64,000 nt of DNA from Dermanyssus gallinae (taxonomy: Eukaryota > Arthropoda > Arachnida > Mesostigmata > Dermanyssidae). Within the stretch, counting starts at the first letter, position 1, and every line of letters starts with the position of its first letter. The notes under the pieces were generated by a model, which saw only the letters and a program-made list of their open reading frames with translations, was not told where the DNA came from and did not search any database. The stretch is from NCBI GenBank assembly GCA_003439945.1, contig QVRM01006011.1, forward strand, positions 142,001-206,000, read 5' to 3'. The translations under genes were made by a program, and so were the position numbers. Of the stretch, positions 46,062-57,693 are shown piece by piece.

Positions 46062-46067
<6 letters not shown>
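45753..46067 (-). mobile_element. TA-flanked element, family D (non-autonomous)
   Basis: The minus strand starts AGGGTGTCCCTATTTGTGTG and ends CTAAGAAGAGAATGCAAAAT. TA repeats flank both sides (45733-45752 and 46068-46122). Both ends resemble family A (AGGGTGTTG... and TTAAGAAGAGAATTCGCAAA), but the interior differs. No coding capacity. Confidence 0.55.

Positions 46068-46122
<55 letters not shown>
46068..46122. repeat. (TA)n microsatellite
   Basis: About 27 TA units at the end of the family D element. Confidence 0.95.
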
Positions 46123-46124
<2 letters not shown>

Positions 46125-46744
46125 TACCGCATTAGAGACGCAACTGGCTCGAATACAGTTGGCTTCGTCCACCGAGATGTTGTCCCGAAGGTTGCGCTAT
46201 CACCGCAGATAAACACATATATTATTGTTAAAATAACGGATATTAATCATACTTTTAAAATGAGAATATATTCTCGTGAAATGATTTCCGAGTGTGTTCT
46301 TTAAAAACCTTTTTGAAAAATTTACTACAACACGTCGCATTGCTTCGTACACTGCCAGCGCTCACTAGGTTATAGAACGTTAATAATAGAACTTTATTTT
46401 TGTTCTTTTCGTCCTTGAGATACTCGCGTCTACAACATGCATAAAACGTGCCACCGCTACTTTAGGTAACCAGAGTGTTTTAGCTTACCGTCGAGGAACA
46501 ACGATACACCTGGAATGACAAATCCGTTATATAATTATACATATTTTAAAAGATCTTAACTGGTCAAATTCATGATGCACACCGACCGTCGATGTTAAGA
46601 TACGCTACTCAGAAAAAAACCATGGGTTTTGTACGACTGCTGAAATTGCTGTCCATGCGTTGTTTGTTTTAATTTATTGTCAGAACATTAGATCAGAACA
46701 GTCTTCGTTTGCCAACTTGGTTAGTGGTATCTTTAAAATATCGA

Positions 46745-47600
46745 GCTAAAGGGTACGGCAAAATGCTTGGACATACACCTAGACCGAGGATTGCGGGGAA
46801 CGCCTGATATCAGAATCGCGGCCGGGAAGGCTCAAAGAGGGCGAATGACATTTCCCAACACGTACTGCCTAAGAGATAGCGTCCGGAGACTTCTTGTGCC
46901 TGTATCCGAGTTGATCATTCTTTTTGGATCGCCCGTTTAGATGTCGCCCACAATTAAGGAAGATCCAGCAGAGCCCTACGTATCATTCGGACGTATCGCA
47001 CAATTAACACGGCGGCTTGGCTCGTGCTGGCAAAGACAGTGCCCATGGGAACTAAAGGCAGCCGAACGTCAGCGCCTGTGGGTTAACCCAGCTAGGGAGT
47101 TCGTGAAAGAATGCGAGATGACACTCGATCGCTGGCAGAAGGAGTGGGATAGCATCCCGGATGGGCAACCAGAGGCGCTTGGGAGAACATCCGCCGGTGG
47201 ATTGTTCTCGGGGTCGTCCCACATACCACCTAACCGAGGTCCTCACGTGTCACGGCGATTTCCTGGTGTATTTAAACCGGATGAGAAAGGTATAGTGCTT
47301 GTACTGCGACGAGGTGAACTCTCCGGAATACACGGTCTTGCGATGCGCCGCATGGGTCGAGGCCAGACGAGGCATGCGCATAAAGGACGCGGTGAAAGAG
47401 CTACTCACGTACATGCTCACGTTGGTTAGAAACTGGGACGCCGCTGCAAATCCCATTTAACGTATCACGGAGACAAAAGTAGAAGCACGAAATAGAAAAT
47501 GGTGGAAAGCGTTCGAGAGTTGTCGTGAAGACGCGACTTGAAAAGCAGAACCTGACGATTTAAAACCTCCGGGACTTTGCCGTCTTACTGTTCTGCGTTA
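46745..47600 (+). pseudogene. Degraded R1-clade ORF2 C-terminal region
   Basis: In shifting + frames: LDIHLDRGLRGTPDIRIAAG (46766 onward; compare LGVLLDKGLRGTNHI in the minus copy), PWELKAAERQRLW (47044), TLDRWQKEWDSIPDGQ (47119), and the zinc knuckle CLYCDEVNSPEYTVLRC (about 47297-47350) with its His changed to Tyr. Several frameshifts. It corresponds to the region between RT and the C terminus of the + element. Confidence 0.75.
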
Positions 47601-48455
47601 AGGATCCTGCAGGTCGGTGGGTCAACTTAAGGAGGATACATATATGTAAGCACTGCACTCTATATATGTAGGGTTTTAGTGGTTATTGCCTTAATCTGTC
47701 GGTTTGACTCTTGTCAGGCGCCAAGGCTTGCCTGCAAGACTTACCACTAGGCTCACGAACACTATGCTTTTACTAGAACCAGTCGTACGTAAATGTATTT
47801 TAAACCTTAAACCTTTTTTTTAATGCTTGGTTTGTCGATCTGAGTTATAATAATCAGAAAAAATGTATATAGTCATTCATCGAAACGTGGGTTTAATAGT
47901 TAAGTTTAGTCAAAAACACGTATTATAAAAATAGAGCATTTAATTTATCTATTTGTTCTCGGTCGCACACTCATCACTTGTTCTTCGCCAACTAACTACA
48001 GCTATCATGCATTAAAGGTGCATCTGCATGACAATGTTGATTATTTCCATCGAAAAACACAATAAAGGTTATATATTTATATATATATAGATACTTACAA
48101 TAGATCCGTAGAGTTGCTGATTACAGGCAAAACACCCTGACTGGAATGGAAACATTCATTAAATAAGCATATGCCTTGTGTATGCATATACATTGTCTTC
48201 TGGCTATGTATGGTAACCTTATGTTAGGCTAATGTCGTTGGTATGATACCCACTAAAAACTGAAATATCATCCGAAGGCCTCACGAGGAGGCGAGGCGCT
48301 AATACCGTTCTGCAATATAACGTTAACCCCTCTTTGTACAACATTACACACAATACAAAAGCCTCTTGTATGATGCAGATTGTTAGCAACGTTGCATCTT
48401 TACTATCCTCCTTAACAATACTAATAACTAACAATAGATTCGTAGATTCGCATGC
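47601..48455. other. Unassigned intergenic stretch
   Basis: AT-rich, with a short (TA)n near 48075 and no gene recognised. Confidence 0.4.
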
Positions 48456-48457
48456 TG

Positions 48458-48469
48458 AATACAAGTAAA

Positions 48470-48517
<48 letters not shown>

Positions 48518-48531
48518 TAAATACAAGTAAA

Positions 48532-48601
<70 letters not shown>

Positions 48602-48627
48602 TATATACACATACATATATATATAAA
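48458..48627. repeat. Duplicated ATACAAGTAAACTTA plus (TA)n
   Basis: AATACAAGTAAACTTATATA and a TA run occur twice in tandem (48458 and 48521). Confidence 0.9.
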
Positions 48628-49624
48628 ACCAGAACACATTAGTTAACATTATATCTATCTTGGCTCGTTTGCTTATGCTGAGGGCTCTCGAGCGGCTTCT
48701 GTAGCAAATATAATTTTTCGTTGCTCTCATTCTTGCTATTCGACAGATACTACCTACGAATATGATTTTTTTTCAACTGCCTAATGAAGAAGCGTCGACA
48801 TGAAAAACGCTCGTTTTTCCCAACAGTGGTGCGCGGGGTGATCGCATTATGGGGCGACATGTACCATCCAATCGGAAGTCCCGTTCGCATTCAGGCAGAC
48901 CGTCATCGTAGGCGAATATCTCTGAAAACGTAAACCCACAGGACCCACAGCAAATTCAAACATTGGCGCCATTCCGTCTGCTCGTCGACAGTAAACATCA
49001 GCGAACGCGCGGCGGCGACCGGCGAATCGCGGCAGAATCGAACACAAGATATGCAAACAAAGGCTTTGCATGAGCTCAATAGCGCTCACGGTGTGCTTTT
49101 GCCGGTGTCCGCTTTAAATGGTGCAACCCTTCTGTCAAAATGCGGTTGCATAATATAGGTGCATAAGATGGGGTCTCTGTAAGTTGTAAAATAATAATAT
49201 TCGTAATATTATTATTGAACGAGTGCGTAGGTGTAATGCGTGAAACTCTGCGGAGAAGTAGTGAGGCCGAGCCCTGTTCGTTTGGAGTTTAAATACGGAG
49301 TACCAAGATTGGATCGTAAGTGAAGTTACTCTAGTGTTATGTCAAGGCTGTGAAATAGCTAGAGCTCGCTGCGGTCGTTCTGCAGAGTGCATTCTGGTGA
49401 ACGTTTGTTAATCTGGCTTAATTTCAGTTGCGTTTAATTATGTCAAGTCCCTTATCACCCAAACAACAATAAAATATCAGGTTTAATGGTTTTTTTTATA
49501 TGTTTGTGTTCCGTGTTTGTTGCAGAGCTGAACAGATTTAATAAATATAAATTTAATATTTGTAGAACAGTAATTATATAAAAACAGTAAGACTTATATG
49601 ATACGTCATAGCTTTTATTTAAAA

Positions 49625-49659
<35 letters not shown>

Positions 49660-49925
49660 TTATGCATTATATATATATATGCATTATGCTTCAAGTATAG
49701 ATTGAGTAGTTGCTATTAGAAAATTGTCATTATCAAATCTATTTGACATGTTTGCAATGCTGACCACTGCAATTGATCTCTTTAAGAATTCTATTAGCTA
49801 AGATTTGTGGTTACTGCTACAATTTAATTTATTTTTATAACTTATTTTTTTATTATTATTATTATTATTGCGTCTTACATTATTGCGTACCACCTTCTTC
49901 TATATAGGTTTGCTAGTTATTTTCG
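48628..49925. other. Unassigned stretch; CpG-bearing block at 48830-49100
   Basis: The block has raised CpG, a CCAATCGG box and no conserved frame. A (TA)n is at 49629-49655 and an ATT run at 49849-49869. It may contain upstream regulatory sequence of the WRAP53-like gene. Confidence 0.3.
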
Positions 49926-50076
49926 TTTTTCTACTGGGCTCACTCCCACTGCTATCGTTACAGCGGACATCACAAACGTACATTCAATTTGACCCAACAA
50001 TAGTTTGCTGATTGTCGATAGTACAGACGGACCATAGTGGAGGTGCTCTGATGAAGTGAATGAGAAAGCAGACACA

Positions 50077-51726
50077 ATGGATGATGTGACCGAGGTGACC
50101 GAGGAAGGAGGAAGTGAAGCCACACCAAAAGACAGCGACAAAATGGAGGCAGACGAAGAAGCTGAAGAAGAGGAAGAGGTATTGCGTCTACTGGCTGATC
50201 AGCGCAGCGATACTGTTAAACAGCTCGGCGAGGCGATGGATCAACGCGCCTCCCCCGCCGGAGACGAGAACCAAGGCAAAACCCGTGCTAGGCTACGAAG
50301 CCCTGTGCCAGAACCTCTCGACGAAGTTGTGTCTGTTACTACGACTGCTACGGACACTGACCCCACCTCTGCAGAAACAGCAGCAACAACCACAACAACA
50401 GCAGCAGCAATAAAAACAACAACAACTACAATGGCACCAGCGACAGATACAACAGCAGCAGCAACAACAACTACAACAATACCACCAACATTAATACCAG
50501 AAACAGAGACAGCAGCAGCAGCGGCCAGTTTCACCACTACACAGTACAGTCCACCAAGATTCGACACGGTGCCGAGTCTCGTCTACGAGGAGAAGTTCGC
50601 CACGTTCACGAAAGGCGTCAAGTTTGCCCGCGACGGCCAGCTGTTCGCCGTGTGCACCGACGACAATCGGCTGCACATTCGGCGTACGGCGGACCTTCTG
50701 GCCGTTAATGACGGGGGCGTCCCCGACCAGGTGTCGGTCAGCCCGGTGGCGACGATCCGCGAGGCGCAGCCGATCCACGACTTTGCGTGGCATCCGAGCC
50801 ACGAGCTGTGCGCGTTTGTGACGACGTGCAACACCCAGCCGCTGCATCTGTACTGCGGCCAGACGGGCAAGTTTCTCTGCAGCTACGTGGCGCGCAACCA
50901 CCTCGACGAGCACGTGTCGGCGTACGCCGTGCAGTTCACGCGCAGCGGCGACCGCCTGCTCGCCGGCTACCGCAAGTTCGTGCGGTCGTTCGACGTCGAG
51001 TGCCCGGGCCTCTGGTCCGAGATCGGCACGTGGAAACAGTACCAGGCGGGCATCGTGTCGGCGCTCGACGCCACCGGCGATGACGACCACCTGCTGGCGG
51101 TCGGCACCTACTGCAACACGGTGGCGCTGTACGATCTGCGCGACACGAAGGCGGTCTGTCACGAGCCGGTGGGCGGACACCGGGGCGGCGTCACGCAGGT
51201 GCGCTTCTCGTACGACGGCCGCCAGCTGTACTCGGGCGCGCGCAAGGACAACGCCATCCTCTGCCGAGACGTACGCAACTTCGGCAAGATCCTCGGCGAG
51301 TTTCCGCGGCTCTGCGCGACGAACCAGCGCGTCCAGTTCGACCTGCCCTACGAGGAGAACTACCTGTGTACGGGCAACACCGACGGAACGGCGTTCGTGT
51401 GGAATCTTCGAGAGCTGCAGCCGATTGACGACAGTGCTGCGGCTGCTGCTGTCGACGGCAACAGTGCCTTCCAGGACGACGGCGAGGACGACGATGGTGG
51501 CGGCCGCGGTATCAAATACCGGCCAAACGTCGTGTTTATGCCGCATTCGAACGTCCGTTTGACGAGGAGCAGCGCCACGAATGGGGTGAGCTTCCACCCG
51601 TGGGCTGGGGTTATCGCCACGAGCTCGGGCGGCCGAACCGCGACCGTGTGGGACGACGAGAACGAACGCGTCGTCTGGGAGAGCGCCTACGAAAACCGTG
51701 TGAAACTCTGGAAGTTCACTCAATGA
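50077..51726 (+). CDS. WRAP53: WRAP53/TCAB1-like WD40 protein, intronless ORF
   Basis: 549 codons. WRAP53 (TCAB1) binds the CAB box of small Cajal-body RNAs and telomerase RNA and brings them to Cajal bodies. Start at ATG 50077 (ACAATGG), the first ATG after an in-frame TAG at 50035. Order: acidic N terminus (residues 1-40), Thr/Ala low-complexity stretch (about 87-137), then WD40 repeats (about 165-549). Family-specific blocks: HDFAWHP, CSYVARNHLDEHVSAYAVQF (human CSYRAYNHLDELTAAHSLCF), GGHRGGVTQVRF, LYSGARKDNAILCRDVRN and TNQRVQFDL. An acidic insert (DDGEDDDGGG) sits near residue 467 and the C terminus is NRVKLWKFTQ. The WD part is GC-rich. No introns are seen, unlike vertebrate orthologues, so an ancestral retrocopy is possible; the frame is intact. 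Confidence 0.88.
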   Translation: MDDVTEVTEEGGSEATPKDSDKMEADEEAEEEEEVLRLLADQRSDTVKQLGEAMDQRASPAGDENQGKTRARLRSPVPEPLDEVVSVTTTATDTDPTSAETAATTTTTAAAIKTTTTTMAPATDTTAAATTTTTIPPTLIPETETAAAAASFTTTQYSPPRFDTVPSLVYEEKFATFTKGVKFARDGQLFAVCTDDNRLHIRRTADLLAVNDGGVPDQVSVSPVATIREAQPIHDFAWHPSHELCAFVTTCNTQPLHLYCGQTGKFLCSYVARNHLDEHVSAYAVQFTRSGDRLLAGYRKFVRSFDVECPGLWSEIGTWKQYQAGIVSALDATGDDDHLLAVGTYCNTVALYDLRDTKAVCHEPVGGHRGGVTQVRFSYDGRQLYSGARKDNAILCRDVRNFGKILGEFPRLCATNQRVQFDLPYEENYLCTGNTDGTAFVWNLRELQPIDDSAAAAAVDGNSAFQDDGEDDDGGGRGIKYRPNVVFMPHSNVRLTRSSATNGVSFHPWAGVIATSSGGRTATVWDDENERVVWESAYENRVKLWKFTQ

Positions 51727-52165
51727 GAACGATCACGATCTGATTTTCAGAAGTATTTCAGCTGCCGTTCCAGCTACGCCAACGTCTGCAGGACTGACTG
51801 ATTAGTTGACCGAGACGACATCTGCCATCATGCAATGTTTTGTCGTCGATGCTGGCCCGAGGTGTTTGCTAGCAGTTCGTCAGCCGCACCCTACAGGCTC
51901 TTTGAACGGAGCGCCGTATTGGTGATGGCGTTGGCTATTGCCGCCATCTACGACAAATCCACAATGTATTGTTATTTATTTGTTTAAAATATATAGCTTG
52001 TACATACTTTTGCGTTTCATTGCCCATGCATACTAGGCATGCATGCTCTGTTGTTTAGTTGTTTGAGTCTGAGCTTTGCTTGTACTGCATTCTACGTAAC
52101 CGCGACACCTGATGTACAAATATTGTTCGTGTACTACGTAGTAGAGAGAAGCGACGACGAATAAA
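51727..52165 (+). other. Likely 3' UTR and poly(A) signal of the WRAP53-like gene
   Basis: AATAAA at 52160-52165 (ACGACGAATAAAATGC), followed by GT-rich TGGTTGTAGTTC and GGTCTGGTTG. It lies 434 bp after the stop, with no closer canonical signal seen. Confidence 0.5.
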
Positions 52166-53243
52166 ATGCTTGACGATTTTGGGACTGCTGGTTGTAGTTC
52201 AATATGATATGGTCTGGTTGTTTTCATTGTGTTGCATTATAACTTTACATACTTAAAGTGCATTCTGATCGCGCCGTATTTGATCCTAACTGATGCCGAA
52301 AACATCGATCGAGTAAAGTCGTTCAATATATAAAAGTGCAAGTTTTGTGGGACAGCACATGTAGACCGACGTCACGTAATTGGCGCACGTGTGCATAGAA
52401 CGTTTCTACGAACATGCGTGAAGAATGCTCTCACATCCTAAGCGTTTTGTAAATCGCAATAACGCAACAAGCAATCGCATAGTAAAAATAATTTAATTGT
52501 CTTTTGTATTATAAAAATAGGTTCCTGGTTGTTTTCCTACCTAAGTAATCGATGTTGATATAATAAAACCTTTTAAACGTTCAAGTTTGCTTACTGGCCG
52601 AGTTTAGAGTTGTGTAGCAATTCATTTTTTTTTTGGTTGGAAAAGCCTATTCTGTCTCGGTATAGCTTAAATAACAGTAAATGTTAGCATCTGATTGTTT
52701 TCACTTACAACTTGTTTGCCCGAAAGCATTTATTTTACATAGTCACCTCCACCACGCCGCCAGGCCAAAAAATCCGTTTTGCATTTTAGGTTTGATATCG
52801 AGTGCTACAGACGTGTATATACAATACAGCGGTAATTAGATGAGGCTGCTCTCAGTCAGATAAGCCCGTCGTCCTACTGTTTTATTTCACCCAAAATTTG
52901 ATTTTGTAGCGGATAGACCATTGCCTGAATAGTGTCAGTTCGCCTGGCGTCCAACCATAAAAGTTCATTGTAAAAGTAACCATACGTTTGAAGCTATTTT
53001 ATTGCATCAAAATTAAGATGTGTATGGTGCTATGCGTTTTGTAGATGCTGATGAACGCCAAAACCAATTTGCTGTGTGCGACGTACGGAAGTTGTGGAAG
53101 ACAAAGACATTTACCGGACTCAACTTTCGGATAATTCGCGACCCATTTAAATAGGATTAGTAAATCTTTCATTTTGGACGAACATTTTTAGTTGCAATAT
53201 ATATGTACGTCGTCCACTGACGTTATGGGCGCTATACAGCACT
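52166..53243. other. Unassigned intergenic stretch
   Basis: AT-rich, with no gene or repeat recognised. Confidence 0.4.
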
Positions 53244-53591
53244 ATGACCCTTGACCAAAAAGGTTGTTGTAGAGTTCGTGTCAAAAAAAATATTTTTACG
53301 GCAACCTTGGCTTGCGGATTTCCAGGAGCTGTCGAGGCCAGGCAAAATTTATGGCATTCGATTGTGCCATTAATTTTGCCTGGCCGGCACGCACTTAGAC
53401 GTATAGACGTCTTTCGGGCTCGCGAACCCCTGCTAGTCTGCGTTAAAATACAGCATTCGGTATTGACGGAAAATGGAAGAACCTATTGGTGCTATTATGG
53501 AGAAACAATCCAATGCGGCCACGTTAGAGTAGTGAGCGCGGGAAGAGAAGTTGCGCGCCGCAGTGTGAACCATTACATTGGCCGTGGTTAA
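53244..53591 (+). other. Unassigned 115-codon ORF containing a long hairpin
   Basis: ATG frame MTLDQKGCCRVRVKKNIF ending ARRSVNHYIGRG. No family recognised. The middle is occupied by the 50-bp hairpin at 53336-53385, so coding function is doubtful. Confidence 0.2.
53336..53385. repeat. 50-bp hairpin with 21-bp stem
   Basis: Arms GGCCAGGCAAAATTTATGGC (plus A) at 53336-53356 and their reverse complement at 53365-53385, with one mismatch and the 8-base loop TTCGATTG. Confidence 0.9.
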
Positions 53592-53680
53592 GGTATGGCG
53601 TCGTATAACTCTTTTGTTACGGCCGCTATGCTTTATACCTTATGCTATGCGGCGCCGGCCACGATCTGTATTTACATGCT

Positions 53681-53688
<8 letters not shown>

Positions 53689-53745
<57 letters not shown>

Positions 53746-53771
53746 GCATATATATATATATATATATACAT
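53689..53771. repeat. (TA)n microsatellite
   Basis: TA run with CATATG changes. Confidence 0.95.
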
Positions 53772-53939
53772 ACTTACTCACGAACTGACAGACATAACAT
53801 CGCCGACAACAACAACCAAGCAAATTATACAGAAACGCAACACGTACACAGATAGGTTGGACGCATGGTGGACGCATATGGGCCTACTATACATACGTAC
53901 GTGTACACATATGCATACATACGCTTACACACATTGAGA

Positions 53940-54510
53940 TAGTTTATAAAGGCGCGCGGGCGCACGACTGCGTATTGCTGCTGCTGCTGCTGCTGTTGCT
54001 GCCGCCGCCGCAGCTCGTAGCGTCAAAGCGCGTTGCATTGCATTGCTTACGTACGCTAGTTAGGCTAGCAGCGAGCCGCCAGGTCGGGCCAGACAGTCCA
54101 GACAAGATCGCGGACCAGGTCGGGCCAACCAGACAAGCAGATAGGCAAGAGCAGATTGTCAGACATACAGACGGGAAGGCTAGCAAAGCCAGCCGATGAA
54201 AAGACCTTGGCTATGGCGCGGACGCAGGCCGGACGCCACTCGACCGCGCCAGGTATCCGCGCCGTACCACCCGTTCTTGTACATCTCGTTCGCCATCTTC
54301 TTCTTGTTCTTGTTCGTGTAATTCTTCTGCATGGAGCAGCTAGCTGTGATGATGATCCGCCCTTTCGCCGGCGTACGTCGGCGGGCCGAACGAAGTATGA
54401 GCGCAGCGGTTGCCTGTTGGCAGCGGGGCTCGAGGCGGCAATGTCTTCATTCTGTATGCCGCCGCCGCCTTCTACCATCAGCATTGCTTGCTGGCTGGCA
54501 GCGTGACCCT
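53940..54510. other. CpG-rich block, possible promoter or 5' UTR
   Basis: GC-rich, with GCT/GCC runs near 53980 and near-repeats of GGTCGGGCCA at 54079 and 54118. Frames are open on both strands but none is conserved. A CAA array follows. Confidence 0.3.
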
Positions 54511-54514
54511 CAAC

Positions 54515-54811
54515 ACACACACAGCAACAACAGCACCAGCAACAACAACAGCAGCGACATACGACCCCTTCTTCTTCATCGTCTTCTTCTGCTGTTACTA
54601 CGACGACGACTTCTTGTTGTTTGCCTATTTCAACTTCTGCAACTACAGCGCCGCTACTATTTTCCCAACTGCTGTGGCTGCTACAACAAGAATTCTTGTT
54701 GCAATAGAAGAGCCACTAGTACGCGGTACAAGGAGAATAAATAGCATGATAGGCGGCAGCAGCAGCATCAGCAACAGAACCATCACCAACAACAACAGCA
54801 ATAACAACAGC

Positions 54812-54856
<45 letters not shown>

Positions 54857-54925
54857 AACAACAGCAACAACAACAACAGAAACAGAATCAGAGACAGGAG
54901 CAACAACAACAAGAGCAGCTTCAAC
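54515..54925. repeat. CAA/CAG-rich arrays
   Basis: CAA/CAG runs at 54520-54560, then a denser 150-bp array at 54775-54925, separated by TTC/GAC-rich sequence. The poly-Asn or poly-Leu frames here are repeat translations. Confidence 0.9.
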
Positions 54926-55415
54926 AACGATTGCGACGGCAAGCAATATGTGCGGCGCGGAGAAGCAGTAGCTGACTGGTCAGATAAAACAGCAGCAACA
55001 ACATCAACCACGAGGATAGTTGTAGAAGTACCAGTTGGAGGAATAGCATTTGCAGTAGCTGTTGATGCTGCCATTGACGTTTATACATACCAATTATTAA
55101 GCATAGCCAACATAGAGGCAAAAAGAGGCAAGAGACAAATGAACGCAAAAGCAGGCTAGGAAACTGGCCTAGACTGTAAAAAGCCAAGGGAAGCACCCCG
55201 CTAAACCAAACTGCTGTGATAATTAGGTAGTATTGTAACCATTGCGATAATCCAATCAATAGCACACCTGTACTTCAGACGGGGATCTTTGTAAACAATG
55301 TATGTAATAATATCATAGTAGTAATATATTAGTATTCGAAGCCAGCAGCGCGCCGCATGGCATAGTACACAGTAAGCGCATGTGATTAAAAATATGTTCA
55401 ACAGGGTAAATAAAA

Positions 55416-55418
<3 letters not shown>
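54926..55418. other. Unassigned stretch
   Basis: The + frame continues open to 55159 out of the CAA array, without a recognisable domain. Confidence 0.35.

Positions 55419-55470
<52 letters not shown>
55419..55470. repeat. (TA)n microsatellite
   Basis: About 25 TA units. Confidence 0.95.
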
Positions 55471-55472
<2 letters not shown>

Positions 55473-56054
55473 TTCTAGCTAAAAAGTTCTGTCTAATAAA
55501 TAATGACGGTAAATATATGCGCTATTTAATTATTATGAATAATAATAACAACAACAAACCCGTAGTAATGCAGAAAGAAATAAGAAGCAAATATACAAAC
55601 AAATATAACCAAAGTGAAAACGTGTCGGAATAATCATAGGTGTATTAACAGTGAAAAAAACTACATATAGTAAAATAAACAATAACAATAATAGTAATAG
55701 TAACTCTGATGAAGAACTGCCACGCAATTTTCGGTTCGGCGGTATAGCCGCTCAACAAGCGAAGCAAAATCGAGCTTTTGCATCACGTTGACGCCAACGG
55801 ACTTGCAGCGCCATCGGTGGCGAAAACATTAAGCGCTGCTGCTCCCTCGCGTTCGGCCTTGCTATTATTGTTATTATTCATGGCATGAACAATTTACTGT
55901 GAAGACAGCAAGACAAACACAGCATGACGACCGTGCCAGCTGAAGACAATAGCAGTAACAATAACTGCAACAATGACCCAACACATAGAGACATTTACGC
56001 ATGCTAAACAAATATGTGTCTATATAGATGTCGGCGAAACGTGTGTGCCTGTAA
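55471..56054. other. Unassigned intergenic stretch
   Basis: AT-rich; short AAC and AAT runs near 55540 and 55685; no gene. Confidence 0.4.
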
Positions 56055-56135
56055 GCGTGCTTAGTTATATACATATATATGCTTTCAACCATTTAAAAAC
56101 ATATATATATATGCTTTCAGCCATTTAAATATATA

Positions 56136-56200
<65 letters not shown>

Positions 56201-56216
56201 TATATATCTATATATT

Positions 56217-56294
<78 letters not shown>

Positions 56295-56417
56295 ATATAT
56301 CTATATATATAATATATATATTTATATATATATATATATATATATATACTAATATATAAATATACTATATATATATATATATATATATATATCTATTATA
56401 TATATATATATATATAG
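56055..56417. repeat. Longest (TA)n block, with TTTATA and TCTATA variants
   Basis: About 330 bp of TA-based repeat. At its left edge the unit ATATATGCTTTCA(A/G)CCATTT is duplicated (56077 and 56110). Confidence 0.95.
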
Positions 56418-57362
56418 CGTTGGCGTGTGCAAGCGTGATAGCTGCACGTTTGAAAGTCATACTATAAATAAAACGAATGGTTTACACGTTTAAACATCAC
56501 ATTCATAACCGCTTACTAAGAGGTAAATCAAATATTTTAATACTTGATAATCATCATCATAATAAAACATGTTTTAGTATTCAGAATACAACTGCTCTAT
56601 GAATTTTCAAAGAGCCACTTCGGTACAAAACAGTGCTTCTTGTTATGATATGTTATAATATCGGCCCGCATATTAAGCGTCGTGTGGTGATAAGTGCTCA
56701 CCGTCAATTGATTTATCTGTTACGCCTTATTTACGCCGTCTCACAAAATTACAGCTTAGATAACATATTGAAGTCACAAATTTATACTTATTTACTTCTT
56801 AAGTACAATGCCTTGCAAGTATTACAATTTGATAAAAATTAGTGACAGCAATTAAAATGCAAGCTTACGAATCTTAGTATGTCTTAGCAAGGCTGAGGAT
56901 CATAAGGGGTCGAGTTTGCGAGCGATACCAATGAGTAGAGAATTCTGCTTCACTTACGCGCCTAACTCCCGATTTCCTAGGGCAAGTTTCATCCCATCAG
57001 ACACGTGAAGCACTCGTACTCACTTTTGCCACACGTTTGCTCATTGCTATGCTCTGTTCAGAGTGCGCGTTTAGAGTAGTTCTGTACGAGGTGACCAAGC
57101 TGCTCGAGCTAATTGAATATTCGCCCTTCCGCGATACCGACGTAGCAGACGCAATCATCTGTACGGGATGACAACCGGACATCAGGACCACAACCTGACG
57201 AGATCTAAACAGCAGCCAGCTTCAGAGTCTCTTATTAAACTCGGTGTTACGAAACGCCGAGAGACCCAGTCCACTAAGACCAACATTTTCAATAAACAGT
57301 TTTTTTGGATACTACTAGGGATCTACCAGAGGACGAAGGTGTTCAACCAAGACGCATGTGCT
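56418..57362. other. Unassigned intergenic stretch
   Basis: No recognised gene; several short open frames without motifs. Confidence 0.4.
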
Positions 57363-57693
57363 TTCCAACAACGTATCAAGGAACCCTTAGGTAGAAGTTG
57401 CCTCAACTATTTAGCCTTTTTGAGGCATTCAATGTACCATTTGATAGTTTTTTTTTGGGAACTATCAAATGTACCATTTGATAGTTTTTTTTTGGGAACT
57501 ATCAAATGTACCATTTGACAGTTTTTAGGGCTCGTTTTTGATTAACTGTTGACAAATTGAGTTCCAACAACGTATCAAGGAACCCTTAGGTAGAAGTTGC
57601 CTCAATTATTTAGCCTTTTTGAGACTTTCAATGTACTACTTGATAGTTTTTAGGGCTCGTTTTTGATAAACTGTTGACAAATTGAGTTCCTAA
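57363..57693 (+). repeat. Tandem duplication (199-bp period) with nested 37-bp repeats
   Basis: TTCCAACAACGTATCAAGGA through GACAAATTGAG occurs at 57363 and again at 57562. Inside the first copy, a 37-bp unit (ATGTACCATTTGATAGTTTT onward) repeats two and a half times. Each unit can form a GATAGTT/AACTATC hairpin. Confidence 0.9.

Noticed and set aside
50491..51723. 410-codon minus-strand ORF opposite the WD40 gene
   Set aside because: A shadow of the GC-rich WRAP53-like coding sequence; its translation is Arg/Val/Ala-rich without motifs, while the + frame has clear family blocks.
54410..55159. 249-codon ORF with poly-Asn
   Set aside because: Mostly CAA-array translation, with no conserved flanking domain and mirror frames on the minus strand.
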